From Nocardia miyunensis NBRC 108239 (GTDB lineage: Bacteria > Actinomycetota > Actinomycetes > Mycobacteriales > Mycobacteriaceae), in assembly GCF_001613065.1 (NCBI RefSeq), contig NZ_BDBQ01000092.1, positions 1 through 64,000 on the forward strand: a stretch of 64,000 nucleotides of DNA, written 5' to 3'. Within the stretch, counting starts at the first letter, position 1; the number at the start of each line of letters is the position of its first letter. Below, in pieces: positions 51,373 to 60,053 of this stretch. Under the pieces are notes generated by a model. That model saw only the letters and a list, made by a program, of their open reading frames with translations. It was not told the DNA's origin and ran no database searches. The position numbers and the translations under genes were made by a program.

Positions 51373-53010
51373 GTGAGCACTGCACTGCTGTCCGTCCGTG
51401 GATTGCGTATCGGCTTCGGGCCTGGGAATCGCGCTGTCGACGGGATCTGTCTCGACGTCGATCGCGGCGAGGTCGTCGCCCTCGTCGGTGAGTCGGGGTC
51501 CGGGAAGTCCGTCACCGCCCGCGCGATCCTGGGTCTGCATGCCGACGGTGCCACCGTCGAGGGGTCGATCCGGCTCGACGATACCGAACTCCTCGGGGTA
51601 CCGGACGCGGAGTTGAACCGGGTGCGGGGAACCAAGGCGGCGTTGATCTTTCAGGAACCCCAGAACGCGCTGAACCCGGTACGCCGGATCGGCTGGCAGT
51701 TGCGCGAGGCGATTCGCGCGCACCGCCGCATCTCTGCGACGGCCGCCCGAGCCGCGGCGATAGATCTGCTCACCCAGGTCGAGATCCCCGAACCGCAACG
51801 GCGCGTCGACTATTTCCCACACCAGCTGTCGGGCGGGCAGAAACAGCGGGTCGCGATCGCGCTGGCGTTGGCGAGCGATCCGGATCTGCTCATCGCCGAT
51901 GAACCGACCACGGCGCTCGATGTCACCGTACAAGCCGAGATCCTGGCCCTGCTCGACCGGATCCGGCAGCGCACCGGTATGGGAGTCCTGCTCATCACCC
52001 ACAATATGGGCGTGGTGGCCCAGCACGCCGATCGTGTGGTGGTGATGCGCGGCGGCGAGATCGTCGAAACCGGTGATACGCATGCACTTTTCGATACACC
52101 CGAACATCCCTACACCCGCTCGTTGCTGGCGGCCGTGCCGCGACTCCCGGAGCACGGCGATCCGGCATCGGCAGGCTTCGCGCCGCAGATGCCGGTCCTG
52201 CTCGAATTCGACGCGGTCGAGCTCACCTATCCGGCACGCCACGGCCGCCCGGCCTTTCGTGCCATCGAGTCGGTGAGCCTGGCCGTCGGCCGGGGCGAGG
52301 TGCTCGGGCTGGTCGGTGAATCCGGTTCCGGCAAGACCACTCTCGGGCGCATCGCGATCGGGCTGGAACCGGTCACCGGCGGCCGGGTACTGGTCGACGG
52401 GCACGACCTCGCCGCGATATCACCGCGGCAGCAGCGCGCACTGCGCCGCGACATGGCTGTCGTGCAACAGGATCCCGCGACATCGCTGGATCCGCGGCTC
52501 ACCGTCGCCGCCAGTATCCGGGAACCCCTGGATGTCCACCGGGTGGGGTCGGCGGCCGGGCGGCGGCAGCGGGTGCTCGAACTCCTCGACGCGGTGCGCC
52601 TGCCGGGCGCCCTCGCCGGCCGCTTCCCTCATCAGCTTTCGGGCGGGCAGCGGCAACGGGTCGCGCTGGCCCGGGCGCTGGCGCTGCGGCCGCGACTGCT
52701 CATCGCCGACGAACCCACCAGTGCCCTGGATGTTTCCGTGCAGGCCGATGTGCTCGCACTGTTCATCGAGATCCAGCGCGACTTCGGCTTCGCCTGCCTG
52801 TTCATCAGCCACGATCTGGCCGTTGTGCACCAGGTGGCCGATCGGGTGGCGGTGCTGCGGTCCGGTTCGGTGATCGAGGTGGGGCCGGTGGATGCGGTGT
52901 TCACCGCTCCGAGTCATCCGCACACCCGGGCACTCGTCGACGCGGTACCGGTGCCCCATCCCTCGCACCTGTCGATCCTCCCGGCACAGCGCCCTCCTGT
53001 CACCGTGTGA
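51373..53010 (+). CDS. Fused dual ATPase (DppD-DppF type) of the ABC importer
   Basis: GTG 51373 (GAGGAG upstream) gives 545 residues with two complete ATP-binding cassettes. The first has Walker A GESGSGKSV, signature LSGGQKQRVAI and Walker B LLIADEPTTALD. The second has GESGSGKTT, LSGGQRQRVAL and LLIADEPTSALD. Each half carries the oligopeptide-transporter C-terminal (EHPYTRSLLAAVP; SHPHTRALVDAVP). Fusion replaces the usual separate DppD and DppF. It powers the importer and is the last gene of the operon. Confidence 0.92.
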   Translation: MSTALLSVRGLRIGFGPGNRAVDGICLDVDRGEVVALVGESGSGKSVTARAILGLHADGATVEGSIRLDDTELLGVPDAELNRVRGTKAALIFQEPQNALNPVRRIGWQLREAIRAHRRISATAARAAAIDLLTQVEIPEPQRRVDYFPHQLSGGQKQRVAIALALASDPDLLIADEPTTALDVTVQAEILALLDRIRQRTGMGVLLITHNMGVVAQHADRVVVMRGGEIVETGDTHALFDTPEHPYTRSLLAAVPRLPEHGDPASAGFAPQMPVLLEFDAVELTYPARHGRPAFRAIESVSLAVGRGEVLGLVGESGSGKTTLGRIAIGLEPVTGGRVLVDGHDLAAISPRQQRALRRDMAVVQQDPATSLDPRLTVAASIREPLDVHRVGSAAGRRQRVLELLDAVRLPGALAGRFPHQLSGGQRQRVALARALALRPRLLIADEPTSALDVSVQADVLALFIEIQRDFGFACLFISHDLAVVHQVADRVAVLRSGSVIEVGPVDAVFTAPSHPHTRALVDAVPVPHPSHLSILPAQRPPVTV

Positions 53011-53186
53011 ACTCGAGGGCCGGGATGCCAGCGCTGCCTCGGTGCACGCCCGCTCACTCCCGCCGGGTGCCCACTGGCATGATTCGAATCGCTGGCCCTT
53101 CGGCCGTCAGGGTGTTCGGGGTTGTGGAGCGTTAAGCCCACCAATCGATACAGAAAGTCCTCTTGAGCAGGGGTTTTCCGCCTTTC

Positions 53187-53740
53187 GAACATGAGGCCAT
53201 CTTCGATCGGGTACCGCATATTGCCTGGTCAGTGGCTGTTTTCTTGTTCTAGTAAGCGCACCGAGGTGCGTGTTCGTCGGTGTTGATTAAGTCCGATGGC
53301 ACACTTCACTACCGCGACTGCGAGCTGTGCTCGTCACGAGTGCGGTCTCAGCTGGTCGTCGTGGATTGATGTCAGGACCGAGCCCGCCTGTGTGTGTCGC
53401 GGGTGCGGACGCCGCGCTCGCGCAGGCGGTTCAAGACGGTGGTCGGATCGACGGCGAAGTGTTTCCCGATTCGTGCCAGGGACCAGCCGAGTCGGTAGAG
53501 GCGGATCGCTTCGCAGCATCTGGATCTGGTCTTGATCAAGTTGCCGTGCCCGCCCCGGCGCGTCGGCTGCGGTGGACTTTCGCTATCGATCCTGGTGAGG
53601 CCGTCACGACGACTGAGATTGTCGGCTATCGGTCTCGCGCCAGTTCGAGGAGTACCTTCGCGATCTTGTCGACGTCGGGGCGATCACGGCGGACGCTATG
53701 AATCTCGAGTTCGCCCCATCGGGTAGCAGCGTTGATCGGT
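53187..53740 (-). pseudogene. Broken long-form double-HTH unit (copy E)
   Basis: This is a decayed copy of 19763-20480. It shares flanking DNA (GGCTGTTTTCTTGTTCTA; GATGTCAGGACCGAGCCCG), recognisable second-HTH coding sequence near 53390-53520, and the N-terminal WGELEIHSVRRDRPDVDKIA then KVLLELARD near 53630-53740. The first HTH is deleted and frames are broken. Confidence 0.65.
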
Positions 53741-54041
53741 ATTGTCATGCCTCCACTGTCCCGCCTGGAGGCAAGCCCTGGTCGTACAACCGGCCTGCAG
53801 GTCGTATGGCTGCAGCTCCCCATGTCGCCGACAAAGGATATGGTCACTCGCCCGGCACGCCCGACGCAAGCGCGGCACACGATGGTCGGAATACCCACCG
53901 CCCGCGAATAGGTCAAGGGCAGCAACGTACCGAACACCCTTGATGACGGCGCGAGAGGAGCTGCGATGCAGCACTTTTCGAGCAGCTGAACAACCGATAT
54001 GCGGCTATGAGCGAGCATTGGCTGCGGATTGCACATGGACC

Positions 54042-54065
54042 GCAGCCGAGGACGTGGCTGATCGG
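54042..54065 (+). repeat. 24-bp direct repeat, left copy
   Basis: This is identical to 62940-62963 in the same orientation, 8898 bases apart, bracketing the quinate/aromatic block. It encodes PISHVLGC on the minus strand at both places. Confidence 0.75.
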
Positions 54066-54115
54066 CCGCTGTTCCGAGAAGGCGATGAGACGGTCGATCG
54101 TGTGCGAGCAGTGAG
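54042..54115 (-). pseudogene. Metallo-beta-lactamase-fold gene fragment (left) containing the direct repeat
   Basis: The minus-strand frame reads TIDRLIAFSEQRPISHVLGC and then diverges. In the MBL-fold family from actinobacteria a Ser/Thr-I-x-RL helix leads into HVLGCHIEM, so this is its C-terminal part cut within that motif. The last 24 bases (54042-54065) are identical to 62940-62963. Confidence 0.6.
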
Positions 54116-54129
54116 CTGCCGCACCCAGT

Positions 54130-54987
54130 TCAGGGGCTCACCAGTTCGGCTAGGTGACGAAGCATCCGGCTCGCGTCCGGTGTCAGTCCGGTGAACAGGC
54201 GCATCGCCTCCGCGGCTTGGTGGACGACCATCGGGCCGCCGCTGAGGTGCCGCGCGCCGACGGCGCGGGCGTTGCGGAGGAGTTCGGTTCGCATCGGCAT
54301 GTAGACGATCTCGGCGATCCACAGGCCCGGGCGGAGCAGGCGCGCGTCGAGGGGCAGTCCAGGGTGTGCCGCCATGCCGGTCGGGGTCGCGTGTACCAGA
54401 CCGTCCGCCGAACAGAGGTGCTCGGCGACGTCATGTGGGTGGCCGGCCACGGCTCGTCCGGTCCCGAAGCGCGCGGTGAGCGCGGCGGCAAGATCCTCCG
54501 CCTTGCCCAAGTCGACGTCGAGCACGTCGAGGCGGGCTGTGCCGAGCGAAAGGAGGGCATGCGCGGCGGCCGCACCCGCACCACCGGCGCCGAGAAGCAC
54601 GACGTGCTCGCACGCGACCTCCGGGAGACCCTCGAGGAAACCCGCGCGGAAGCCTTGCCAATCGGTGTTGTGCCCGGTCATCCCGGTGTCGTCGAGGACG
54701 ACGGTGTTCACCGCGCCGATGGCCTGGGCGTCGGGCGAGAGCCGGTCGAGGTGCGGGATCACGAGCTGTTTGCACGGGTGAGTGATGTTGAGCCCGCGAT
54801 ACCCCTCGTCGCGGGCACGCTGGAGCAGCTTGGCGATGTCTTCGGGAGCAATGCCGAGGACATCGAGGTCCCAGAGCCGATACTCGTAGGAGATGCCGAG
54901 GGCGGCGGCCTCGCGTTCGTGGAGCGCGGGGGAAAAGGACGGTCCGATGCCGGCGCCGATCAAGCCGACTCGTAGCGGGTCGTTCAC
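54130..54987 (-). CDS. aroE: Quinate/shikimate 5-dehydrogenase
   Basis: GTG 54987 overlaps the upstream aroQ stop (GTGA). The 285-residue protein has the AroE substrate site: GPSFSPALHE near 15-24, the catalytic Lys in NITHPCKQ near 70, and GAVNTVV with the catalytic Asp in GHNTDWQGF near 105. A Rossmann loop (VLLGAGGAGAAAAHALL) follows. The GPSFSP rather than GxSxSP(L) start and THPCK form are those of catabolic quinate/shikimate dehydrogenases. Beside dehydroquinase and a symporter, a catabolic role (quinate to dehydroquinate, or shikimate to dehydroshikimate) is more likely than biosynthesis. Confidence 0.87.
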   Translation of the reverse strand: MNDPLRVGLIGAGIGPSFSPALHEREAAALGISYEYRLWDLDVLGIAPEDIAKLLQRARDEGYRGLNITHPCKQLVIPHLDRLSPDAQAIGAVNTVVLDDTGMTGHNTDWQGFRAGFLEGLPEVACEHVVLLGAGGAGAAAAHALLSLGTARLDVLDVDLGKAEDLAAALTARFGTGRAVAGHPHDVAEHLCSADGLVHATPTGMAAHPGLPLDARLLRPGLWIAEIVYMPMRTELLRNARAVGARHLSGGPMVVHQAAEAMRLFTGLTPDASRMLRHLAELVSP

Positions 54988-55448
54988 ACCGTGCTCCTTG
55001 ACTCGCGCAGCTGAAGTGCCCGGTCGAGGCACTCGACCCCGTACACGTACCCCCGGATCCCCGCCCCGACGATCACGGCCTCGGCGATGTCGGAGACGTA
55101 GGAACGGTGCCGGAACTCCTCGCGCTTGTGCACGTTGCTGATGTGCACCTCGACGACCGGCAGTTCAGCGGCGAGCAGCGCGTCCCGCAGCGCCACCGAG
55201 GTGTGTGTGAACGCAGCGGGGTTGAGGACGACGCCGTCGGTGTTGCCCCGTGCTTCGTGCAGCCGGTCGATCAGCGCACCCTCGGAGTTGCTCTGGAAGA
55301 AGTCGGCCCGGTACCCGAGTTCCTCAGCCCTGCCACCGGCGATCCGCTCGACGTCGGCAAGGGTGTCGGTGCCGTAGAGCTCGGGCTGGCGGGTACCGAG
55401 CAGGTTGAGGTTCGGACCATTCATGATCAGGAGGCGGCCGTGCCGCAT
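54984..55448 (-). CDS. aroQ: Type II 3-dehydroquinate dehydratase
   Basis: From ATG 55448 this is 154 residues, the normal type II length. It shows LLIMNGPNLNLLG near 6-18, the active-site loop with Arg and Tyr (GTRQPELYG), LNPAAFTHTSVALRDAL near 80 and VHISNVHKREEFRHRS near 104. It interconverts 3-dehydroquinate and 3-dehydroshikimate. It is co-translated with aroE, and type II enzymes serve quinate catabolism in many actinobacteria. It follows the symporter gene by 23 bases. Confidence 0.92.
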   Translation of the reverse strand: MRHGRLLIMNGPNLNLLGTRQPELYGTDTLADVERIAGGRAEELGYRADFFQSNSEGALIDRLHEARGNTDGVVLNPAAFTHTSVALRDALLAAELPVVEVHISNVHKREEFRHRSYVSDIAEAVIVGAGIRGYVYGVECLDRALQLRESRSTV

Positions 55449-55471
55449 GTTGCTTTCCTTTCGAAGGGATT

Positions 55472-56830
55472 TCAGGAGGCGCTGGGCGCGGCCTCGGCTC
55501 GCACGGGTGTGGTCGTCACCCGGGAAACATGTCCGAGGTCTCGCAGCGGAATGTGCGCTGTCTCTCCTCCGGCGAACGCGGCCGCGGCGGCAATCAGGCA
55601 GGCCGTGGCGAGCAGCACCGCGATCGGCACCCAGCCGAAGGTTCCGGTGCCGATCAGGATCGCGGCGATCGCGGGCAGGAACCCGAGGGCGAGGTTGGCG
55701 AACTGGGTGGAGACGGCCAGACCGGTGTAGCGGACCCGGGCGTCGAACATCTCCGCGTACATGGCGGGCCAGACGGCGTTCGGCCCCGCGTAGCAGACCG
55801 AGCTGAGCAGCACCGACGCCGCGGCGACGAGCAGCCAGTTGCCGCTGGTGATCGCGGCGAAGTAGGCGAATACCGACACCGCGCAGCCCACTGCTCCTGC
55901 CGCGAACACCGGGCGGCGCCCGATCCGGTCGGACAGCTTCGCCCACGCCGGGATGGTCGCGACCTGAACGATGTTGGCGAGCACGATCGTCCACAGCATC
56001 GACGAGCGCGTGATGTGCCACTGGCTCACCGCGTAGGACAGGCCGAACACGGTGACGGCGGTGGAGATGGTGCCGTACAGGTGGCAGAGCACGATCCGCA
56101 GGAACGACCGCCAGTAATGCCGGATGAACACTCCCAGCGGGAATTTGACGATCTCCCGCTCCTGCTTGAGCTGCTCGAAGGTCGGTGGCTCGTGCAGGCT
56201 CCGGCGCACCACCATCGCGAGGAACACCGCGATCGCGCTGGCCCAGAACGGGATTCGCCAGCCCCAGCTGTAGAGGGCGGACTCGGGCAGCGCGGCGACC
56301 GGGATGAACACCAGGGTGGCGACGACGAGCCCGGCCTGGGTGCCCGACAGGGTGAAGCTGGTGAAGTACGCCCGCCTGCCCTCGGGCGAGTGTTCCAGCG
56401 TCATCGAGCTCGCGCCGCTCTGCTCGCCGGCGGCGGACAGGCCCTGCAGGATCCGCAGCAGTACCAGCAGGATCGGCGCGGCCACGCCGATGGAGGCGTA
56501 ACCGGGCACGCAGCCGATGGCGAACGTCGAGCCGCCCATCAGCGCGAGGGTGGTGATCAGGACTCGTTTGCGGCCGATCCGGTCGCCGAAGTGACCGAGG
56601 AAGAACGATCCGACCGGGCGGGCGACATAGGCCACGGCGAAGGTCGCGAGCGCGGCGAGCGTACCCGCCGTGGCGCTGGCCTTGGGGAAGAAGACGTGGC
56701 CGAACACCAGCGCCGAGGCCGACCCGTAGATGAAGAAGTCATAGTATTCGACCAGGCTGCCGAGGAAGGACGCCAGCGCGGCCTTTCCCGGTGTCTGCCT
56801 TGGTTTTACAGTCTCCTGAGGATGAGACAC
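55472..56830 (-). CDS. MFS metabolite:H+ symporter, shikimate/quinate-type
   Basis: GTG 56830 follows AAAGGAG, giving 452 residues and 12 helices. Signatures are SLVEYYDFFIYGSASALVFG, FGDRIGRKRVLITTLALMGG, the RILQGLSAAGEQSGASSMTL helix of ShiA-like MHS carriers and a second DRIGRRPVFAAG. Gene order with aroQ and aroE suggests uptake of quinate, shikimate or a related cyclic acid. It resembles the MHS carrier at 38404-39732 in design. Confidence 0.9.
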   Translation of the reverse strand: MSHPQETVKPRQTPGKAALASFLGSLVEYYDFFIYGSASALVFGHVFFPKASATAGTLAALATFAVAYVARPVGSFFLGHFGDRIGRKRVLITTLALMGGSTFAIGCVPGYASIGVAAPILLVLLRILQGLSAAGEQSGASSMTLEHSPEGRRAYFTSFTLSGTQAGLVVATLVFIPVAALPESALYSWGWRIPFWASAIAVFLAMVVRRSLHEPPTFEQLKQEREIVKFPLGVFIRHYWRSFLRIVLCHLYGTISTAVTVFGLSYAVSQWHITRSSMLWTIVLANIVQVATIPAWAKLSDRIGRRPVFAAGAVGCAVSVFAYFAAITSGNWLLVAAASVLLSSVCYAGPNAVWPAMYAEMFDARVRYTGLAVSTQFANLALGFLPAIAAILIGTGTFGWVPIAVLLATACLIAAAAAFAGGETAHIPLRDLGHVSRVTTTPVRAEAAPSAS

Positions 56831-56868
56831 GAAACACTCCTTTGTGTTCGAGATGACGAGCTCGCCGG

Positions 56869-57684
56869 TCAGCGGCCGTTCAGGATCCCGATCGAGGTGT
56901 CGTAGGCCGCACGCGCGGCCTCCTCGACGGGCAGCTCGCGGAATCCGCGATAGTTGACCTCTACCGAGTACGGGCCGGTGTAGCCCGCCTCGTGGAGGAC
57001 GCCGACCAGCTCCCGCACCGGAAGCTCGCCAGCACCGGGTAGCCACCGCGTATTGCGGGCCCGGTGCAGTATTTCGGGATCATCAGGACTCGTGCGGGGC
57101 CCGTCGTTGAGCTGGACCCCGGCAATTTCGCGCGGGTCGATATCGCGCAGCTGCGCGATATCCGATCCGGTGGCGAACCAGTGCCAGACATCGATCATGA
57201 GCCCGGCGTTGGCGGCACCGCTGCGCCGCACGAGTTCCAGCGCCGTCGGATAGTCGCGGATGGCGCCCCAGGCGAAGGCCTCGACGGCAAGGGTGATGCC
57301 GTGCGGCACGAGCCTGTTCGCGAGTGCCGCGAGAGCGTCTGCCGCGCGGCCCGGATCGACGGGCCCGGCCGCGAATTCCCCGGACGTGACCCGAAGCGGC
57401 CCCGCGACCCGCGCGAGGTCGACCAGCAGCTCCTCCGACGGCGACGGCACCTCCGGGTCCTGCGCGAAGACCCAGCCGCCGAGGAACTCGGCCTCGGTGA
57501 CGGCCACGGCCCGATCAGCGATCACGGCCGCGCCACCGGTGCGTGCCAGATCCGCGAGCTGCACACCGATCCCGGTGAACCCGGCCTTCGCGGCCGCGGC
57601 CGCACGAGCGGCGAACGGGGTGCGGGCGGGATCGGTGAACCCTCCGCCGTGCAGGGTGACATAACTTGCCGTCAGCTCGGTCAT
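56869..57684 (-). CDS. TIM-barrel sugar-phosphate isomerase/3-dehydroshikimate-dehydratase-like protein
   Basis: From ATG 57684 (ATGA overlap with the VOC gene) this is 271 residues of the xylose-isomerase-like/AP-endonuclease-2 fold. Metal-ligand candidates are Glu in LAVEAFAWG, Asp and His in MIDVWHWF, the segment IAGVQLNDGP, and Glu in YSVEVNYRGF. Some members are 3-dehydroshikimate dehydratases forming protocatechuate. With aroQ and aroE in the same operon that is the most sensible role, since it would connect quinate to an aromatic ring. An isomerase of another substrate is possible. Confidence 0.75.
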   Translation of the reverse strand: MTELTASYVTLHGGGFTDPARTPFAARAAAAAKAGFTGIGVQLADLARTGGAAVIADRAVAVTEAEFLGGWVFAQDPEVPSPSEELLVDLARVAGPLRVTSGEFAAGPVDPGRAADALAALANRLVPHGITLAVEAFAWGAIRDYPTALELVRRSGAANAGLMIDVWHWFATGSDIAQLRDIDPREIAGVQLNDGPRTSPDDPEILHRARNTRWLPGAGELPVRELVGVLHEAGYTGPYSVEVNYRGFRELPVEEAARAAYDTSIGILNGR

Positions 57685-58649
57685 GCCGGCACCTCGGCGT
57701 ACGGGGGTGTGGCGTGGCGGTGGAAGGACTCGGGCACCGGCATTCCCCACGCGGTCCCCCTGCCCTGCGACTCCGTCTCCCAGGTGACTGTCTCGAAGTC
57801 CGGCGAGAAGATGTGGATGCCTCCGGTGAAGACCTCGACGCGGTTACCGCCCGGCTCGTAGACGTAGAGGAAGAAGCCCTGGGTCCGCGAGTGCTTGGCG
57901 GGGCCGAACTCGATGAAGACGTCGTTCTCCAGGAAAACGTCCGCCGCGCGGATCACGTCCGAGGTCTCCGGGACCGCGTAGGCGAGATGGTGCAGGCGGC
58001 CCTGGGTGGGCGCGGGCTCCTTGGTCAGGGCCAGGTCGTGGGCCTTGGTCATGACCGACAGCCAGGCGCCGACCTCGTCCCGGCCCGCCGGGGTGAGCCG
58101 CTCGCGCAGTTTGAACCCGAGCGTCTCCTGCTGGAATCGAGACGCCGCGGCGACGTCGGGGACCAGCAGGTTGATGTGGTCGATGTGGGCGGCCGCGGCA
58201 CCACGCGGTTCGTACTTCTGCGGCTGGTTGGGCAGTGCCGGAGCGGTATCCGGGGTCGGCACATACTTCTCGGTATCGAAGTAGACCTCCTGGACATGCC
58301 CTCCGACGCTCACGAACCGGTAGGCCGCACCGTGGCCGAAGTCGCCGTCGTGCCACTGCCCCCGAATGCCGTGTGCCTCGAGCGCCGCGACTCGCCGCCG
58401 CAGCGCCTGCGGGCTCGTCGCCCGCCAGCCCAGGTGGCCCAGACCGGGCTCGTCGTGGGCGGTGAGGGTCAGAGACGACAGCACGTCGTCGTTCCAGGCC
58501 CGCAGGTGCGCGGCACCAGGGGTTTCACCGACGAGGGTGAGCCCGTAGATCTCGGTGAAGAACGCGACCGATGCCGCGAGGTCCGGGGTTCGGAGTTCGG
58601 CGTGCCCGAGCTGCGCGATGTCGTAGATCGGTTCCGGGTGGTCGGTCAT
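57681..58649 (-). CDS. Extradiol ring-cleavage dioxygenase, VOC family (catechol 2,3-dioxygenase type)
   Basis: From ATG 58649 this is 322 residues with two VOC modules, the size of two-domain extradiol dioxygenases. Candidate Fe ligands are His in IDHINLLVPD or the HGAAYRF region, His in RLHHLAYAVPE and Glu in GGNRVEVFTGG. GFFLYVYEPGGNRVEVF is the end signature of catechol 2,3-dioxygenases. It would open an aromatic diol made in this pathway by meta cleavage. It overlaps both neighbours by ATGA, so it is tightly co-expressed. Confidence 0.87.
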   Translation of the reverse strand: MTDHPEPIYDIAQLGHAELRTPDLAASVAFFTEIYGLTLVGETPGAAHLRAWNDDVLSSLTLTAHDEPGLGHLGWRATSPQALRRRVAALEAHGIRGQWHDGDFGHGAAYRFVSVGGHVQEVYFDTEKYVPTPDTAPALPNQPQKYEPRGAAAAHIDHINLLVPDVAAASRFQQETLGFKLRERLTPAGRDEVGAWLSVMTKAHDLALTKEPAPTQGRLHHLAYAVPETSDVIRAADVFLENDVFIEFGPAKHSRTQGFFLYVYEPGGNRVEVFTGGIHIFSPDFETVTWETESQGRGTAWGMPVPESFHRHATPPYAEVPA

Positions 58650-59083
58650 CGGGTCGTGGCCTCCTCGGCCGCCGCCTTGGCCTCCAGCTCCGCGACGCCC
58701 TCGAGGATCGACGGTGCGTGGTTCGCGATCGACACGCCGCCGAACAGGTAGGCGAGGTCGATCGCCGCCTGTAGCTCCTCCCAGCTCGCACCGGCGCGCC
58801 GCGCGGCGTGGCCGTGGATCTTCGCCGCGTCCCGCAACTGGACCGAGAGCACGGCGAACAGGATGAGCTGCACCGTTTTCTGGTCCAGCGCGTCGGTGTA
58901 GGTGATGAGATTGCGGACCTTCTCCTGCGCCAGCAGCAGTTCCGGGTTCGTCGGGCCCAGCCGGTCGAACCGGGACTGGATCCGGGGCGGGACGAAGCCC
59001 GCCATCTCGCGGTAGGTCTGCAGGTAACGGTCGATCTCCGCCTGCTGTTCCGGCGAGGGCCCAGGGGTGGCAGTGCTTGTCAT
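58646..59083 (-). CDS. Carboxymuconolactone-decarboxylase/AhpD-fold protein
   Basis: This 145-residue protein is helical with the CMD core: VRNLITYTDALDQKTVQLIL, AVLSVQLRDAAKIHGHAARR (conserved His, but the AhpD CxxC pair is absent) and GASWEELQAAIDLAYLFGG. Gamma-CMD proteins act on a ring-opened lactone in the protocatechuate branch; others are of unknown function. It leads the operon after the IclR gene and GAAAGG precedes its ATG. Lack of the cysteines excludes a peroxidase role. Confidence 0.8.
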   Translation of the reverse strand: MTSTATPGPSPEQQAEIDRYLQTYREMAGFVPPRIQSRFDRLGPTNPELLLAQEKVRNLITYTDALDQKTVQLILFAVLSVQLRDAAKIHGHAARRAGASWEELQAAIDLAYLFGGVSIANHAPSILEGVAELEAKAAAEEATTR

Positions 59084-59146
59084 TGCTGACCTTTCCCTTC
59101 GTTGGTGTGGCCACTGTCACAGTCGACACCGGTCCGGGGAAAGGCC

Positions 59147-59169
59147 GCGTTCCCGTTGAACGGGAACGC
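59147..59169. promoter_or_regulatory. Perfect palindrome between iclR and the CMD gene
   Basis: GCGTTCCCGTT-G-AACGGGAACGC has 11-bp arms around one base. It lies 64 bases upstream of the CMD start and 10 bases after the iclR stop (minus strand). It could be the IclR binding site for the operon promoter or a terminator of iclR. It has no T-run, which favours the first. Confidence 0.6.
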
Positions 59170-59178
59170 GCCGCATAT

Positions 59179-59952
59179 TCACTCGCGCAGGCCGACCTGC
59201 CGGTCGCGCAGGGCCCGGGAGATGGAGATGGCGGCGGTCCGGACCGCGAGTGCCAGCCGGTCGGGGCGCCCGCCCGCGGTGTGCAGGACGACATCCAGAG
59301 CGGCCACGACCTCACCCGAGGCGTCGCGGATGGGTGCGGCCACCGACAGTGAACCGACCGTGAGCTCCTCGTACGCGAACGCGATGCCGGTGCTGCGCAC
59401 TTCGTCGAGCATGCGGGCGATGCGGCCGGGCTCGACGATGGTGTGCCGGGTGTACCTGGGCAATTCTCCGGCCAGTAGCCGGGCGCGCAGGTCGTCCGGT
59501 GCGTAGGCGAGCAGCACCTTGCCGACGCCGGTGGCGTGCAGGGGAAGCCGGCCGCCGCGGCGGGACTTGACCGCGAGCGCGTCCGGGCCGTGAATCTTGT
59601 CGAGGTAGAGGGCCTGGGTGTCCTGCCGGACCGCGAGATGCACGTTCTCCTTGGTGCCCTCGTAGAGGTCCTGCATCACGGGAAGGGCGACATCGCGCAG
59701 GGACTCGCCGCGCGGTGCGAGCGAGCCGATCTCCCACATTCGCAGGCCGATCCGGTACCCGGCCCCCTCGCATCGTTCGAGCCCGCCCCACTCGACCAGC
59801 TCGGTGACCAGCCGGTGCGCGGTCGACAGCGGCAGACCCGTACGCGCGCTGAGCTCGTTGAGGGTCAGCTGCGGCGAACCCGGGCCGAACGCGTCCAGCA
59901 GGGCGGTGACCTTGCTGGTCACCGAGCGTCCGTGTGCCTGCCCTTCCGTCAT
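59179..59952 (-). CDS. IclR-family regulator of the quinate/aromatic operon
   Basis: This 257-residue protein has the IclR winged helix (LTLNELSARTGLPLSTAHRL then VTELVEWGGLERCEG) and the ligand-binding domain with KIHGPDALAVKSRRGGRLPL, HATGVGKVLLAY and SLSVAAPIRDASGEVVAAL. It is transcribed in the same direction as the operon it precedes, with the palindrome in between. IclR proteins commonly sense quinate, protocatechuate or similar acids (PobR, PcaU group). Confidence 0.88.
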   Translation of the reverse strand: MTEGQAHGRSVTSKVTALLDAFGPGSPQLTLNELSARTGLPLSTAHRLVTELVEWGGLERCEGAGYRIGLRMWEIGSLAPRGESLRDVALPVMQDLYEGTKENVHLAVRQDTQALYLDKIHGPDALAVKSRRGGRLPLHATGVGKVLLAYAPDDLRARLLAGELPRYTRHTIVEPGRIARMLDEVRSTGIAFAYEELTVGSLSVAAPIRDASGEVVAALDVVLHTAGGRPDRLALAVRTAAISISRALRDRQVGLRE

Positions 59953-60053
59953 CGTGCTCCTCCGGTCGTCGCAATCATCAAACCACCGTGTCGCACGCCC
60001 GAGTCAGCTCCGGCCAGGACCTCGGCAGCGGGAGCGACAGGCCGGGTCCGTGA

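Larger units (their letters stand above)
53011..54129. other. 1.1-kb relic region between the ABC operon and the quinate block
   Basis: No intact gene is supported. It contains the broken repeat of the long-form HTH unit (53187-53740) and, at 54042-54115, a piece of a metallo-beta-lactamase-fold gene with the left 24-bp direct repeat. Bases 53741-54041 hold nothing recognisable. Confidence 0.5.

Noticed and set aside
56304..56905. Long plus-strand frame (from 55529) antisense to the symporter
   Set aside because: It is low-complexity and highly charged, and shadows a transporter with conserved MHS motifs.
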